This document shows, in pieces, positions 1 to 9,535 of a stretch of DNA of 64,000 nucleotides. The notes under the pieces are model-generated. The model saw only the letters and a list, made by a program, of their open reading frames with translations, did no database searches and was not told the origin of the DNA. How positions within the stretch are numbered: the stretch's first letter is position 1; each line of letters begins with the position of its first letter. The position numbers and the translations under genes are program-made. The stretch is from Arthrobacter ruber (lineage in GTDB: Bacteria; Actinomycetota; Actinomycetes; Actinomycetales; Micrococcaceae), in contig NZ_PPTH01000013.1 in assembly GCF_002954225.1 (NCBI RefSeq), positions 1-64,000 of the forward strand. Direction: 5' to 3'.

Positions 1-316
1 CGAGAACCCCACCACCAAGGACGAGATCAACGAGTACCTGCGCGAGGTGTCCCTGCACTCCACCATGCGCAAGCAGATCGACTACATCGACAGCCCCGAG
101 GTGGTGTCCACCGACTTCGTCGGCTCACGCCGCGCCGGCATCGTCGACGCCCTGGCCACCATCGCCGACGGGCACCACGCCGTCCTCTACGTCTGGTACG
201 ACAACGAGTTCGGCTACAGCTGTCAGGTCGTCCGCGTCCTCGAGGAGATGGCCGCCGTCCACCCACCGACCTACCCCGCCGCGGATGCCGGGGCCGAGGT
301 GGCCGCCCGCGTGTGA
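1..316 (+). CDS. gap: Glyceraldehyde-3-phosphate dehydrogenase, C-terminal part
   Basis: Partial gene, cut by the left edge; the reading frame begins at base 2 and 104 residues are visible. It encodes the end of the NAD(P)-dependent glycolytic enzyme that converts glyceraldehyde 3-phosphate to 1,3-bisphosphoglycerate in the cytosol. The visible part carries the family's catalytic-domain ending: NPTTKDEINEYLR, then DFVGSRRAGIVDA and the near-terminal WYDNEFGYS motif. The spelling of these motifs resembles the longer bacterial GAPDH type, but the length cannot be checked here. A short Ala/Val-rich tail follows. It ends facing clpX across a strong hairpin. Confidence 0.93.
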   Translation, partial: ENPTTKDEINEYLREVSLHSTMRKQIDYIDSPEVVSTDFVGSRRAGIVDALATIADGHHAVLYVWYDNEFGYSCQVVRVLEEMAAVHPPTYPAADAGAEVAARV

Positions 317-324
317 AGGTCGTC

Positions 325-372
325 CACCGACGGGAAGGGCCCGACCATACGGTCGGGCCCTTCCCGTCGGTG
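325..372. terminator. Bidirectional terminator between gap and clpX
   Basis: Perfect inverted repeat with 22-bp arms (325-346 and 351-372) and the loop ATAC. It lies between the convergent gap and clpX genes, so it can stop transcription from both sides. Confidence 0.85.
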
Positions 373-379
373 TGGCCGG

Positions 380-1672
380 TCAGGCCGACTTGTTGCGGCG
401 CTTGGCGACCACTTCGTGCGAGATGAGGGTGGGCTCCGCGCGCCGGCCGACGACGTCGTCGGTGATGACCACGGTGGCGATGTCCTCCCGGCTGGGCAGG
501 TCGAACATGACCGGCAGGAGCACCTCCTCCATGATCGCCCGAAGGCCGCGGGCCCCCGTGCCCCGGTCGAGGGCGAGGTCGGCGATCGCCTCGAGGGCCT
601 TGGGCTCGAAGACGAGATCGACGCCGTCGAGCAGGAACATCTTCTGGTACTGCTTCATGAGGGCGTTCTTGGGCTCGGTGAGGATCTGCATGAGCGCCGG
701 ACGGTCCAGGTGCGTGACCGTGGTGATGACCGGCAGGCGGCCGATGAACTCGGGGATCAGCCCGAACTTCAGCAGGTCCTCCGGCATGACGTCCCCGTAG
801 CTGACTTCCTCGTTCTTCAGCGAGCTCAGCGGCGCACCGAAGCCGATCCCCTTGCGGCCGGCCCGCGACCCGATGATCTCCTCGAGGCCGGCGAAGGCGC
901 CCGCGACGATGAACAGCACGTTCGTGGTGTCGATCTGGATGAATTCCTGATGGGGGTGCTTGCGTCCGCCCTGCGGAGGCACGGAGGCGACAGTGCCCTC
1001 GAGGATCTTCAGGAGTGCCTGCTGCACGCCCTCACCGGACACGTCGCGGGTGATCGAGGGGTTCTCGCTCTTGCGGGAGATCTTGTCGATCTCGTCGATG
1101 TAGATGATGCCCTGCTCGGCCTTCTTGACGTCGTAGTCGGCGGCCTGAATGAGCTTGAGGAGGATGTTCTCGACGTCCTCGCCGACGTAGCCCGCCTCGG
1201 TGAGGGCCGTGGCGTCCGCGACGGCGAACGGCACGTTCAGCCGTCGGGCCAGGGTCTGCGCGAGGTAGGTCTTGCCGCACCCCGTAGGGCCGATGAGCAG
1301 GATGTTCGACTTCGCGATCTCCACGTCCTCGGCCTCGGCGGCGTCGGCGAGGGTCCCGGCGGCGCGGGGGCCGTTGCCGGACTGGATGCGCTTGTAGTGG
1401 TTGTACACGGCGACCGCGAGCGAACGCTTGGCCGGCTCCTGGCCCACCACGTACTCCTGGAGGAAGTCGAAGATCTCGCGGGGCTTGGGCAGCTCGAACG
1501 AGCCGAGATCCGCCACCTCGGAGAGCTCCTCCTCGATGATCTCGTTGCACAGGTCGATGCACTCGTCGCAGATGTACACGCCGGGGCCGGCTATGAGCTT
1601 CCGGACCTGCTTCTGGCTCTTTCCGCAGAAGGAGCACTTGAGCAGATCGGTGCTCTCACCAATGCGAGCCAT
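380..1672 (-). CDS. clpX: ATP-dependent Clp protease ATP-binding subunit ClpX
   Basis: 430 residues, the usual ClpX length. ClpX is the AAA+ unfoldase that recognises substrates and threads them into the ClpP chamber. The N-terminal C4 zinc domain is complete (C13, C16, C35, C38). Walker A GPTGCGKT is at about 128-135, followed by the pore-type [11 protein letters not shown] segment, Walker B with IYIDEIDKI and the sensor-2 GARGLR motif. The ATG at 1672 has the purine-rich AAGGGG upstream. It is the last gene of the clpP1-clpP2-clpX cluster, separated from clpP2 by 165 bases that hold a hairpin, so expression may be partly independent of the proteases. Confidence 0.98.
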   Translation of the reverse strand: MARIGESTDLLKCSFCGKSQKQVRKLIAGPGVYICDECIDLCNEIIEEELSEVADLGSFELPKPREIFDFLQEYVVGQEPAKRSLAVAVYNHYKRIQSGNGPRAAGTLADAAEAEDVEIAKSNILLIGPTGCGKTYLAQTLARRLNVPFAVADATALTEAGYVGEDVENILLKLIQAADYDVKKAEQGIIYIDEIDKISRKSENPSITRDVSGEGVQQALLKILEGTVASVPPQGGRKHPHQEFIQIDTTNVLFIVAGAFAGLEEIIGSRAGRKGIGFGAPLSSLKNEEVSYGDVMPEDLLKFGLIPEFIGRLPVITTVTHLDRPALMQILTEPKNALMKQYQKMFLLDGVDLVFEPKALEAIADLALDRGTGARGLRAIMEEVLLPVMFDLPSREDIATVVITDDVVGRRAEPTLISHEVVAKRRNKSA

Positions 1673-1748
1673 GGTTCAATCCCCTTAGGTATTACACGAT
1701 TGCTATGACCACTCTAGGCCACATGGTCCCGGGAGCCAGTATCAAAAT

Positions 1749-1776
1749 GCCCGTGGTGCCTTGCGGCGCCACGGGC
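1749..1776 (-). terminator. Hairpin between clpP2 and clpX
   Basis: Inverted repeat with 12-bp arms (1749-1760 and 1765-1776, one G-T pair) and a 4-base loop. On the minus strand it is followed by ATTTTG. It sits after the clpP2 stop and could partly terminate clpP transcription before clpX. Confidence 0.55.
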
Positions 1777-1837
1777 GGTGACCGGGCCGGGCGGCGCATC
1801 CGATGGTCGGTGGAACCGCGGATGCGCCTGCCCCGGC

Positions 1838-2512
1838 TTACGGGGTGTTGATCTTCGGAGGGGTGATCTTGCGGGAGTTCAGGACCTCGTCCACCAGGCC
1901 GTACTCGACGGCGTCGGCGGCGGTGAGGATCTTGTCGCGCTCGATGTCGAGGTTGACCTGCTCCGTGGTGCGGCCCGAGTGCAGGGCCAGCGTGTCCTCG
2001 AGCCAGGTGCGCATGCGCATGACCTCGTTGGCCTGGATCTCGAGGTCGGACGCCTGTCCGCCCTGTCCGCCGGAGAGGGCCGGCTGGTGGATCAGCACCC
2101 GTGCGTTGGGCAGTGCGAGGCGCTTGCCGGGCGCCCCGGCGGCGAGCAGGACGGCGGCGGCACTGGCGGCCTGGCCGAGGCACACGGTCTGCACCTCGGG
2201 CCGGATGAACTGCATGGTGTCGTAGATCGCCGTCATGGCGGTGAAGGACCCGCCCGGCGAGTTGATGTACAGCGTGATGTCGCGCTCGGGGTCCGTGGAC
2301 TCGAGGACGAGCAGCTGGGCCATGACGTCATCCGCGGAGGCGTCGTCGACCTGCGTGCCGAGGAAGATGATGCGGTCCTCGAACAGCTTCGTGTAGGGGT
2401 CCTGGCGCTTGAAGCCGTAGGGCGTGCGCTCTTCGAACTGGGGCAGGATGTAGCGGCTGGTCGGAAGGTTCCGCGCCGTGGATCCCGCTGCTGCCTGGAA
2501 ATCGTGGTTCAT
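1838..2512 (-). CDS. clpP2: ATP-dependent Clp protease proteolytic subunit ClpP2
   Basis: 224 residues, peptidase family S14. The catalytic triad is visible: S117 in GQAASAAA, H142 in LIHQP and D193 in ERDK. In actinobacteria ClpP1 and ClpP2 form a mixed tetradecamer fed by ClpX or ClpC1. The N-terminal extension of about 40 residues before the first fold element is longer than in ClpP1 and may be processed (known of the family, not seen here). It follows clpP1 by 46 bases on the same strand, so the two are almost certainly co-transcribed. Confidence 0.96.
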   Translation of the reverse strand: MNHDFQAAAGSTARNLPTSRYILPQFEERTPYGFKRQDPYTKLFEDRIIFLGTQVDDASADDVMAQLLVLESTDPERDITLYINSPGGSFTAMTAIYDTMQFIRPEVQTVCLGQAASAAAVLLAAGAPGKRLALPNARVLIHQPALSGGQGGQASDLEIQANEVMRMRTWLEDTLALHSGRTTEQVNLDIERDKILTAADAVEYGLVDEVLNSRKITPPKINTP

Positions 2513-2558
2513 GGTATCTCCTGTAGGACGACTGGTGAGGAGTGGACTGCTGCGCGGA

Positions 2559-3185
2559 CTACGCGGTCTGCTCGGTGCCGCCGCCGCCTGCGACGGAACC
2601 GGAGTTCGCGGAGATGTGGTCGAAGAACCCGTACTCGAGGGCTTCCTGGGCGGTGAACCACTTGTCGCGGTCGTTGTCCTTCAGGATCGTCTCGACGGAC
2701 TGGCCCGTCTGCTCCGCCGTCAGTTCGGCCATGACGCGCTTCATGTGGAGGATGAGCTCCGCCTGGATACGGATGTCGGTGGCCGTACCGCCGATGCCGC
2801 CCGAGGGCTGGTGCATCAGGATGCGGGCGTGGGGCGTCGCGTAGCGCTTGCCCTTCGTGCCCGAGGACAGCAGGAACTGGCCCATCGACGCGGCGAGGCC
2901 CGTGGCCACCGTGACGACGTCATTCGGGATGAACTGCATGGTGTCGTAGATGGCCATGCCCGCGGTCACCGAGCCGCCGGGAGAGTTGATGTAGAGGTAG
3001 ATGTCGCGCTCGGGGTCCTCGGCCGACAGCAGGAGCAGCTGGGAGCAGATGATGTTCGCGTTGTCGTCGCGGACCTCGGAACCGAGCCAGATGATGCGCT
3101 CCTTGAGGAGCCGGTTGTAGATGTACTCGTCACGACCGCCCGCATCGGGGCCTGCCATGCTCGGGGTGCGTGGTTCGGTTGCCAT
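2559..3185 (-). CDS. clpP1: ATP-dependent Clp protease proteolytic subunit ClpP1
   Basis: 208 residues, peptidase family S14, partner of ClpP2. Triad residues: S100 in GLAASMG, H125 in MHQPSGG and D172 in NDRDKWF. It is the first gene of the clpP1-clpP2 pair. The 250-base upstream gap carries a candidate ClgR operator about 110-130 bases before the start, which fits stress-inducible control of the protease. The C-terminal tail is short and glycine-rich. Confidence 0.97.
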   Translation of the reverse strand: MATEPRTPSMAGPDAGGRDEYIYNRLLKERIIWLGSEVRDDNANIICSQLLLLSAEDPERDIYLYINSPGGSVTAGMAIYDTMQFIPNDVVTVATGLAASMGQFLLSSGTKGKRYATPHARILMHQPSGGIGGTATDIRIQAELILHMKRVMAELTAEQTGQSVETILKDNDRDKWFTAQEALEYGFFDHISANSGSVAGGGGTEQTA

Positions 3186-3296
3186 TGACGTTGACCTCTC
3201 ACTCTGGCGGGTGGATGCCTCTTCGGCCTACCCGTCCTTTTGTCTCTTCTTGGACACTAACCCGCTGGCTCGCCGAATTGCTCCCGCGCGCGGAAC

Positions 3297-3314
3297 TGTT
3301 CGCTGACGGCGCAC
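3297..3314. promoter_or_regulatory. Candidate ClgR operator upstream of clpP1
   Basis: The core CGCTGACGGCG (3301-3311) fits the palindromic ClgR consensus CGCYNANRGCG, as I recall it from Corynebacterium, and the flanks fit at all but one position. ClgR is the activator of clp genes in actinobacteria, and the site lies upstream of clpP1, the expected target. Confidence 0.6.
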
Positions 3315-3382
3315 GGTCGCGGGCCAGCCCATCACGGGTCCGTGCGGGCCCCCCGATCGGGGGAGGACACCGCTTAACGCGG

Positions 3383-3418
3383 CAGCGGTGCCGCCGCCCG
3401 AAGGCTGCGGCACCGCTG
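3383..3418 (-). terminator. Terminator after tig
   Basis: Perfect 12-bp inverted repeat (3383-3394 and 3407-3418) with a 12-base loop, just downstream of the tig stop codon on the minus strand. Confidence 0.65.
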
Positions 3419-3434
3419 GTCGCACTGGTGGGGG

Positions 3435-4952
3435 CTACTCGGCCGCCGGCTTCTTCCGCGGCGCGCGCTTCTTCTTGGGCGCCTCGGCGGCCTCCAGCTC
3501 CTCGGGAGCACCGGCCTCCGTCTCGGCGGCCTCGGACTCGGCGGCATCCGCCGTGACCTCGGACTCCGTGGCCTCGCTCTCGGTGGCCTCGGTCTCGGTG
3601 GCCTCGATGTCCTGCTCGACCTCGGCGTCGTCGACCTGGAAGGTCTCGCCCTCGTCACCGGCAGGACGGACGAACTCGCTCAGGTCGATCGAGGTGCCCG
3701 TGGTGTCGGTGACCGTCGCGTACTCGAGGACCTTGGCGAGGGCCTTGCGGCGGCGCACCTCACCGACGATCATCGGGACCTGGCCGCTCGAATCGAGCAT
3801 CTGGGCGAACTGGTTCGGCTCCATGCCGTACTGGCCGGCGGTGGAGACGATGTAGTCGATCAGCTCGCTCTGGCTGACGCCCACCTCCTCCTTCTCGGCG
3901 ACGGCGTCGAGGATGACCTCGTTCTGGAAGGCGCGCTCGGTGTTGGTGCGGATCTCGGCGCGGTGTTCCTCGGTGTCGTGGTCCTCACCGGCACTGTGGG
4001 CGTTCTCGCCGTTGAAGTGCTGCTCGAGCTGCTCCTCGATGACGCTCTCGGGGACCGGGACGGCGACGAGCTCGACGAGCTTGTCCAGCACCTTGTCCCG
4101 CGCCTCGACGCCCTGATCCATGAGCTTGGACTCGGAGGCCTGCTTCGCGAGATCGGCGCGCAGCTCCTCGGCGGTGTCGAACTCGCTGGCGAGCTGGGCG
4201 AACTCGTCGTCGACCTCGGGGAGCTCGCGCTCCTTGACGGCCTTCACGGAGACCTTGACCTGGGCGGCAGCACCGGCGTGCTCGCCGCCGGCCAGCGTGG
4301 TCTCGAAGGTGGCGTCCTCATCCGTGGAGAGACCGGTGACTGCCTCGTCCATGCCCTCGAGCATGGTGCCGGAGCCGATCTGGTAGGACAGGTCCTGGGC
4401 CGCATCGACCTCTTCACCGTCCACCGACGCGGTGAGGTCGATCGTGAGGAAGTCGCCGTCCTTGGCGGGGCGGTCGACGGTGGTGAGGGTGCCGAAGCGC
4501 CCGCGCAGCTCGTCCATGGCCTTCTGGACGTCCTCGTCCGACGCCTCGACGGGCTCGACGGTGACCTCGAGGCCCTTGTAGTCGGGCAGCTCGATCTCGG
4601 GACGGATGTCCAGTTCGACGCTGAAGGTGAGCTGGCCGTCCTTCTTCGCGGGGTCGGGGACCTCGGTGATCTCGACCTCGGGGCGGCTGAGGGGACGGAT
4701 CCCGGTCTCCTGCACGGCGCTCTGGTAGAAACCGTTCAGGCCGTCGTTGATGGCCGTCTCGATCACGTAGCCGCGGCCCACGCGCTGGTCGATGAGCTGC
4801 TGGGGAACCTTGCCCTTGCGGAACCCGGGAACCTGCACCTGGGTGGCGATGGTCTTGTAGGCCTCGTCGATGCTGGGCTTCAGTTCCTCGAAGGGGACCT
4901 CGACGTTCAGCTTCACCCGGGTGGGGGAAAGGGTTTCAACAGCGCTCTTCAC
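3435..4952 (-). CDS. tig: Trigger factor, ribosome-associated chaperone and prolyl isomerase
   Basis: 505 residues from the GTG at 4952. That start is chosen because an AGGAG box lies about nine bases upstream and the protein then begins [20 protein letters not shown], the conserved ribosome-binding end. Trigger factor binds at the ribosomal exit tunnel and assists folding of nascent chains. The ribosome-docking GFRKGKVP segment, the FKBP-like domain and the helical C-terminal domain are all present. About 60 extra C-terminal residues form an acidic, TESEA-repeated stretch ending in [13 protein letters not shown]. The gene follows tRNA-Pro and precedes clpP1, the common actinobacterial arrangement. 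Confidence 0.97.
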   Translation of the reverse strand: MKSAVETLSPTRVKLNVEVPFEELKPSIDEAYKTIATQVQVPGFRKGKVPQQLIDQRVGRGYVIETAINDGLNGFYQSAVQETGIRPLSRPEVEITEVPDPAKKDGQLTFSVELDIRPEIELPDYKGLEVTVEPVEASDEDVQKAMDELRGRFGTLTTVDRPAKDGDFLTIDLTASVDGEEVDAAQDLSYQIGSGTMLEGMDEAVTGLSTDEDATFETTLAGGEHAGAAAQVKVSVKAVKERELPEVDDEFAQLASEFDTAEELRADLAKQASESKLMDQGVEARDKVLDKLVELVAVPVPESVIEEQLEQHFNGENAHSAGEDHDTEEHRAEIRTNTERAFQNEVILDAVAEKEEVGVSQSELIDYIVSTAGQYGMEPNQFAQMLDSSGQVPMIVGEVRRRKALAKVLEYATVTDTTGTSIDLSEFVRPAGDEGETFQVDDAEVEQDIEATETEATESEATESEVTADAAESEAAETEAGAPEELEAAEAPKKKRAPRKKPAAE

Positions 4953-5021
4953 AGCGTAGGACTCCTGAGATGATTGGGATTGGTTCTGCAGCGGAGGCAA
5001 TTTCCTCATCACACGACAGAG

Positions 5022-5095
<74 letters not shown>

Positions 5096-5170
5096 TAAGT
5101 GCGAGTGTCAGTCTACGCACCTTTGCGCGCACCTCGCACATTTGGCGATCACGCGGCTGCTGTGGTGTAG

Positions 5171-5198
5171 TTGTAGGCGTTCCACGGGGCCCTAATAG
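5171..5198 (+). promoter_or_regulatory. Probable promoter of tRNA-Gly
   Basis: TTGTAG (5171-5176) and TAATAG (5193-5198) are separated by 16 bases and end ten bases before the tRNA-Gly gene, as expected for a sigma-70-type promoter. Confidence 0.5.
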
Positions 5199-5207
5199 TG
5201 TTCCCGC

Positions 5208-5278
5208 GGGGCTGTAGCTTAGTGGTAAAGCCTCTGTCTTCCAAACAGATGATGCGAGTTCGATTCTCGTCAGCCCCT
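5208..5278 (+). tRNA. tRNA-Gly (anticodon TCC)
   Basis: A complete 71-base cloverleaf with acceptor stem GGGGCTG/CAGCCCC, anticodon stem TCTGT/ACAGA and loop CTTCCAA. The discriminator base is T and CCA is not encoded. Confidence 0.96.
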
Positions 5279-5347
5279 CTCCTCCCGGCTTCGGCAGGGA
5301 CCCCACCCGGACCGACGCGTCCGGGTGTTCTGCTTTAAGCGGCCGGG

Positions 5348-6229
5348 TCAGTCCGCCTGGCACTGCGGGCACCAGTAGACGTTCCGCGCGGCCATCTCCG
5401 CGGTCAGGATGGGCGTGCCGCAGCGGCGGCACGGCTCCCCCGTCCGCTTGTACACGTAGTTCGGCGCCGAGCGCTTGGGCCGACCGTTCCGGGCCTCGGG
5501 CGTGGTCGTGATGATGCGTCCTTCGCGCACACCGTCCTTCATCAGCCGCACGGTGTCGGCCCAGATGCCGCCGGCCTCGTCGTCACGCAGCTGCTTCCCC
5601 GGCCGCCAGGGGTTGATCCCCTGCAGGAACAGCACCTCGGCGCGGTAGATGTTCCCGATCCCGGCGATCACGGCCTGGTTCATGAGCTGGACGCCGACCG
5701 GGGTGATGCTGGAGGTCACCTTGCTGACGAAGACGGTGGCGTCGGAGTCCGGCTGCAGCGGATCGGGGCCGAGCCTCGCCCGCGCTGCCTGCTCCTCGGC
5801 GGCCGTGATGACCTCGCAGGCCGTCGGTCCCCGCAGGTCGGCCCAGCCGTGGGGTGACACGAGCCGTACCCGGACCGCTCCGACGGGCTCGGGCGGGCCT
5901 GCGTAGGTCGAAGCGCCGGCGTCGCCGGTCGGCTGCTCCGACTCCCCCACCCGGCGTGGCGCCCCGATGCTCGAGGCGCCGCGGAACGTGGCGTCGCCCC
6001 CGAAGCTCCATGCCCCGTAGAGCCCGAGGTGCACGCGCAGTACACGGTCGCCGTCGAACCGCAGGAACATCTGCTTGCCGTGGGCGAGGGCGCTCAGCAG
6101 GGTACCGCCGTCGAGCAGGGCGGCACCCGCCGCGAAGCGGCCCTGGGGGCTGGACACGGCCAGCTGCTCGCCGGCGAAGACGGAGCCGAACTGCTTCGCC
6201 AGCCGGTGAACCGAGTGGCCCTCAGGCAA
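5348..6229 (-). CDS. nei: Fpg/Nei family DNA glycosylase (endonuclease VIII-like)
   Basis: 293 residues. It removes oxidised bases and nicks the abasic site in base-excision repair. After Met removal the chain begins PEGHSVHR, placing the catalytic Pro and Glu of the family at the N-terminus. The C-terminal zinc finger is complete (CRRC...CPQC), followed by only two residues. A glycine/proline-rich insertion lies around residues 80-100. Its start overlaps the end of rpiB by eight bases, so the two are translationally coupled. As I recall, the same nei-rpiB pair lies beside tig and clpP in Mycobacterium tuberculosis (nei1). Substrate preference cannot be read from sequence alone. Confidence 0.9.
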   Translation of the reverse strand: MPEGHSVHRLAKQFGSVFAGEQLAVSSPQGRFAAGAALLDGGTLLSALAHGKQMFLRFDGDRVLRVHLGLYGAWSFGGDATFRGASSIGAPRRVGESEQPTGDAGASTYAGPPEPVGAVRVRLVSPHGWADLRGPTACEVITAAEEQAARARLGPDPLQPDSDATVFVSKVTSSITPVGVQLMNQAVIAGIGNIYRAEVLFLQGINPWRPGKQLRDDEAGGIWADTVRLMKDGVREGRIITTTPEARNGRPKRSAPNYVYKRTGEPCRRCGTPILTAEMAARNVYWCPQCQAD

Positions 6230-6698
6230 GAGTCCCGGTCTCCTCGAAGCGTGCTATCTGCGCGATGCGGCGGCTGTGCCGCTCGGCGCCGCTGAACGGC
6301 TCGGCGAGGAACGCCTCGATCAGGGCCGTGGCCTCCTCCACGGAGTGCTGGCGGCCGCCGACGGCCACCACGTTCGCATCGTTGTGCTGCCGCGCGAGCC
6401 GGGCCGTGTCCAGGTTCCAGGCGAGGGCCGCGCGCACCCCCGGCACCTTGTTCGCCGCGATCTGCTCGCCGTTGCCGGACCCGCCGAGCACGATGCCGAG
6501 CGCCTCCGTGCCGGCCGCCTGGTCCGCCACGACGGCCTGCGCCGCGTGGATGCAGAAGGAGGGGTAGTCGTCCTCGGGGTCGTACGCCGTCGGACCGTGG
6601 TCGACGACGTCGTGCCCGGCCGCCGTGAGGTGCGCGAGCAGGTGGGCGCTCAGCTCCATGCCGGCGTGGTCTGTGGCGAGGTGGACGCGCATGGACAT
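6222..6698 (-). CDS. rpiB: Ribose-5-phosphate isomerase B
   Basis: 158 residues, RpiB/LacAB family. It interconverts ribose 5-phosphate and ribulose 5-phosphate in the non-oxidative pentose phosphate pathway. Diagnostic features are ATDHAG near the N-terminus, the GIVLGGSGNGEQIAANK segment and the H-N-DANVVAVGGRQ motif. The loop reads GGSGNG where many RpiB proteins have GTGIG with a Cys, the actinobacterial variant in which the general base differs. An AAGGAAC box precedes the ATG at 6698. It overlaps nei and diverges from pepN. Confidence 0.95.
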   Translation of the reverse strand: MSMRVHLATDHAGMELSAHLLAHLTAAGHDVVDHGPTAYDPEDDYPSFCIHAAQAVVADQAAGTEALGIVLGGSGNGEQIAANKVPGVRAALAWNLDTARLARQHNDANVVAVGGRQHSVEEATALIEAFLAEPFSGAERHSRRIAQIARFEETGTLA

Positions 6699-6904
6699 CT
6701 GTTCCTTTCAAGGATGCCGGGAGGAGCCGGCGACGACTGGGATGATGCAGGGTTTGTCCGGCCCGGGGCAGGACGGGTTCCAGCCTAGTGCGCCCGACGG
6801 CCGGCGGCCGATCGCCCGGCGACGCCGGACGGAGTGAGAGAATACGAAGCGCGCGTAACCCCCATCACACGCGCGGAACCCGATTCCCACCCTGGAGGCG
6901 ATCC

Positions 6905-9466
6905 TTGCCCGGTCTGAACCTGACGCGCGATGAAGCACGCACGCGCGCCGATCTGCTCACCGTCCACTCCTACGAGGTCACCCTGGACCTGACGCGGGGT
7001 GAGCGCGTCTTCCGGTCCACGACGGTGGTGTCCTTCGACGCCGAGCCGGGTGCCTCCACGTTCATCGACGCCGTGACGGACACCGTCCACCGCGTCGAGC
7101 TGAACGGCGTCGGGCTGGACGCCTCCGAGGTCGCCGACGGCGTGCGCATCCAGCTGCCGTCGCTGGCCGCGAGCAACACCCTCGTGGTCGAGGCGGACAT
7201 GCCCTACATGAACACGGGTGAGGGCCTGCACCGCTTCACCGATCCTGTGGACGGCGAGGTGTACCTCTATACACAGTTCGAGGTCCCCGACTCCCGCCGT
7301 GTCTTCGCGGTCTTCGAACAGCCGGACCTGAAGGCCACGTTCCGTTTCCGCGTCACGGCGCCGTCGCACTGGGACGTCATCTCCAACAGCCCCACGCCCG
7401 CACCGGTGCCGGCGGACTCCGCCGCCGACGGCGGGGAGAGCTCCACCTGGTACTTCGAGCCGACGCCGGTCATGTCCTCCTACGTCACGGCGCTCATCGC
7501 GGGCCCGTACCAGTCCGTGCGCAGCGAGCTCACGAGCTCCGACGGGCGGACCATCCCGCTCGGCGTCTTCGCCCGGAAGTCGCTCATGAAGTACATGGAC
7601 GCCGAGAACATCTTCGCGCTCACCCGGCAGGGTTTCGCCTTCTACGAGGAGCAGTTCGGCGCGCCCTACCCGTTCGAGAAGTACGACCAGCTGTTCGTTC
7701 CCGAGTTCAACGCCGGCGCGATGGAGAACGCCGGCGCGGTCACCTTCGTGGAGACCTACGTCTTCCGCTCCCGCGTGCCCGATGCCACCGTGGAGCGGCG
7801 CGCCATCACGATCCTCCACGAACTCGCCCACATGTGGTTCGGCGACCTCGTGACCATGCGCTGGTGGAACGACCTCTGGCTGAACGAGTCCTTCGCCGAG
7901 TTCATGTCCACCCTCGCCGCCGCCGAGGCCACGGAGTTCGAGCAGGCCTGGACGACGTTCGCGATCCTGGAGAAGGGCTGGGCCTACCGCCAGGACCAGC
8001 TGCCGTCCACGCACCCCATCGTGGCGGAGATCAACGACCTCGAGGACGTCCAGGTCAACTTCGACGGCATCACCTATGCCAAGGGTGCCTCGGTGCTCAA
8101 GCAGCTCGTGGCCTGGGTGGGGCAGGACCAGTTCATGGCGGGCGTGCGCCAGTACTTCGCCAAGCACTCCTGGAAGAACACCGAGCTCGTGGACCTCCTG
8201 TCCGAACTCGAGGCTGCCAGCGGCCGCGACCTCAAGCAGTGGTCGGCGCTGTGGCTCGAGACGGCCGGCGTCAACACGCTCCGTCCCGAGATCGGCACGG
8301 ACGATGACGGCACCATCGCCTCCTTCACGATCCTGCAGACGGCGATCGAGGCGTTCCCCACCATCCGCCCGCACCGCCTGGCGGTGGGCTTCTACGACCA
8401 CGACGACGACGGCGCGCTGGTCCGCGTGCACCGCCTCGAGCTCGACGTCGACGGCGAGCGCACGGACGTACCGGACCTCGTGGGACGGAAGCGGCCCGCG
8501 CTGGTGCTGCTCAACGACGACGACCTCGCCTACGCGAAGATCCGCCTCGACCCGGCGTCCCTGCGGACCTCGGTGCGGCACGTCAAGGACTTCCGCGACT
8601 CGCTCCCCCGCACGCTCGTCCTCGCCTCCGCGTGGGACGCCGCCCGTGACGGCGAGACGCCCGCCCGCGACTACGTGGAACTCGTGCTGCGGAACATCGG
8701 CGCGGAGTCGGACTCGTCGGTGGTGCTGGTCCTGCTCCGGCAGCTCGCCTCCACCCTCGCGTTCTACGTCGATCCCGCGGACCGGGAGACCATGGGCGAT
8801 GCCGCCGCGGACAGCCTGCTGGAACTCGCCCTCGCCGCGGACCCCGCATCGGACGCCCAGCTCCAGTTCACGAAGGCGTTCTCGGCACACGCGCGCACCG
8901 CAGCACAGCTGGACGTCGTCGAGGCGATGCTGACGGGCCGGAACGTCCCCGAGGGCCTCTCGGTGGACCAGGACCTGCGGTGGGAGCTGCTGACCAGCCT
9001 CGTGGTGGGCGGCCGTGCCGGCGCCGCCGAGATCGACGCCGAACTGCTGCAGGACTCGACGGCGACGGGCGAGCTCGCCGCAGCCGCCGCGAGGGCGGCA
9101 CTGCCGACGGCGGACGCGAAGGAAGCGGCCTGGGCGGCGCTCGTGGATGCCACGGACCTCCCCAACGCCACGCAGCGCTCGATGATCGCGGGCTTCACCA
9201 GGGTGCACGACCGCGCGCTGCTGGAGCCGTTCGTCGAGCGCTACTTCGCGTCCCTGCGCGAGGTCTGGTCGACCCGCACGCACGAGATCGCCCAGCAGAT
9301 CGTCGTGGGCCTGTACCCCTCGCTCCTGACGACGCAGGACACCCTGGACCGGACCGATGCGTTCCTCGCCGAACTCGGCGCCGACGCGCCGTCGCTTCGC
9401 CGGCTCGTGCTCGAGAGCCGCGACGGGATCGTGCGCGCGCTGAAGGCGCAGGCCGCCGACAGGTAG
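6905..9466 (+). CDS. pepN: Aminopeptidase N, zinc M1 family
   Basis: 853 residues from the TTG at 6905. A GGAGG box lies six bases upstream, and the protein then starts in the family-typical way (PGLNLTRDEARTRADLL). It removes N-terminal residues from peptides in the cytosol. The substrate-anchoring GAMEN motif is at about 271-275. The zinc site HELAH is at 305-309 with the downstream glutamate in LNESFAEF. The C-terminal ERAP1-like helical domain fills the second half. It is transcribed divergently from rpiB, and 206 bases separate the two start codons. Confidence 0.97.
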   Translation: MPGLNLTRDEARTRADLLTVHSYEVTLDLTRGERVFRSTTVVSFDAEPGASTFIDAVTDTVHRVELNGVGLDASEVADGVRIQLPSLAASNTLVVEADMPYMNTGEGLHRFTDPVDGEVYLYTQFEVPDSRRVFAVFEQPDLKATFRFRVTAPSHWDVISNSPTPAPVPADSAADGGESSTWYFEPTPVMSSYVTALIAGPYQSVRSELTSSDGRTIPLGVFARKSLMKYMDAENIFALTRQGFAFYEEQFGAPYPFEKYDQLFVPEFNAGAMENAGAVTFVETYVFRSRVPDATVERRAITILHELAHMWFGDLVTMRWWNDLWLNESFAEFMSTLAAAEATEFEQAWTTFAILEKGWAYRQDQLPSTHPIVAEINDLEDVQVNFDGITYAKGASVLKQLVAWVGQDQFMAGVRQYFAKHSWKNTELVDLLSELEAASGRDLKQWSALWLETAGVNTLRPEIGTDDDGTIASFTILQTAIEAFPTIRPHRLAVGFYDHDDDGALVRVHRLELDVDGERTDVPDLVGRKRPALVLLNDDDLAYAKIRLDPASLRTSVRHVKDFRDSLPRTLVLASAWDAARDGETPARDYVELVLRNIGAESDSSVVLVLLRQLASTLAFYVDPADRETMGDAAADSLLELALAADPASDAQLQFTKAFSAHARTAAQLDVVEAMLTGRNVPEGLSVDQDLRWELLTSLVVGGRAGAAEIDAELLQDSTATGELAAAAARAALPTADAKEAAWAALVDATDLPNATQRSMIAGFTRVHDRALLEPFVERYFASLREVWSTRTHEIAQQIVVGLYPSLLTTQDTLDRTDAFLAELGADAPSLRRLVLESRDGIVRALKAQAADR

Positions 9467-9523
9467 GCGGAAGCGAGCGGGGAGGACTCCGCGGGTCCTC
9501 CCCGCTCCCCGCCCGTACCGCAC

Positions 9524-9529
9524 TAGGGT
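9524..9529 (+). promoter_or_regulatory. -10 element of osmC, predicted leaderless
   Basis: TAGGGT sits exactly six bases before the osmC ATG, placing the transcription start at or next to the first coding base. Confidence 0.5.
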
Positions 9530-9535
9530 CGGAGC

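Noticed and set aside
5013-5021. Longer trigger factor starting at 5012
   Set aside because: The upstream extension has no family similarity, and the AGGAG box and conserved start place translation at the GTG at 4952.
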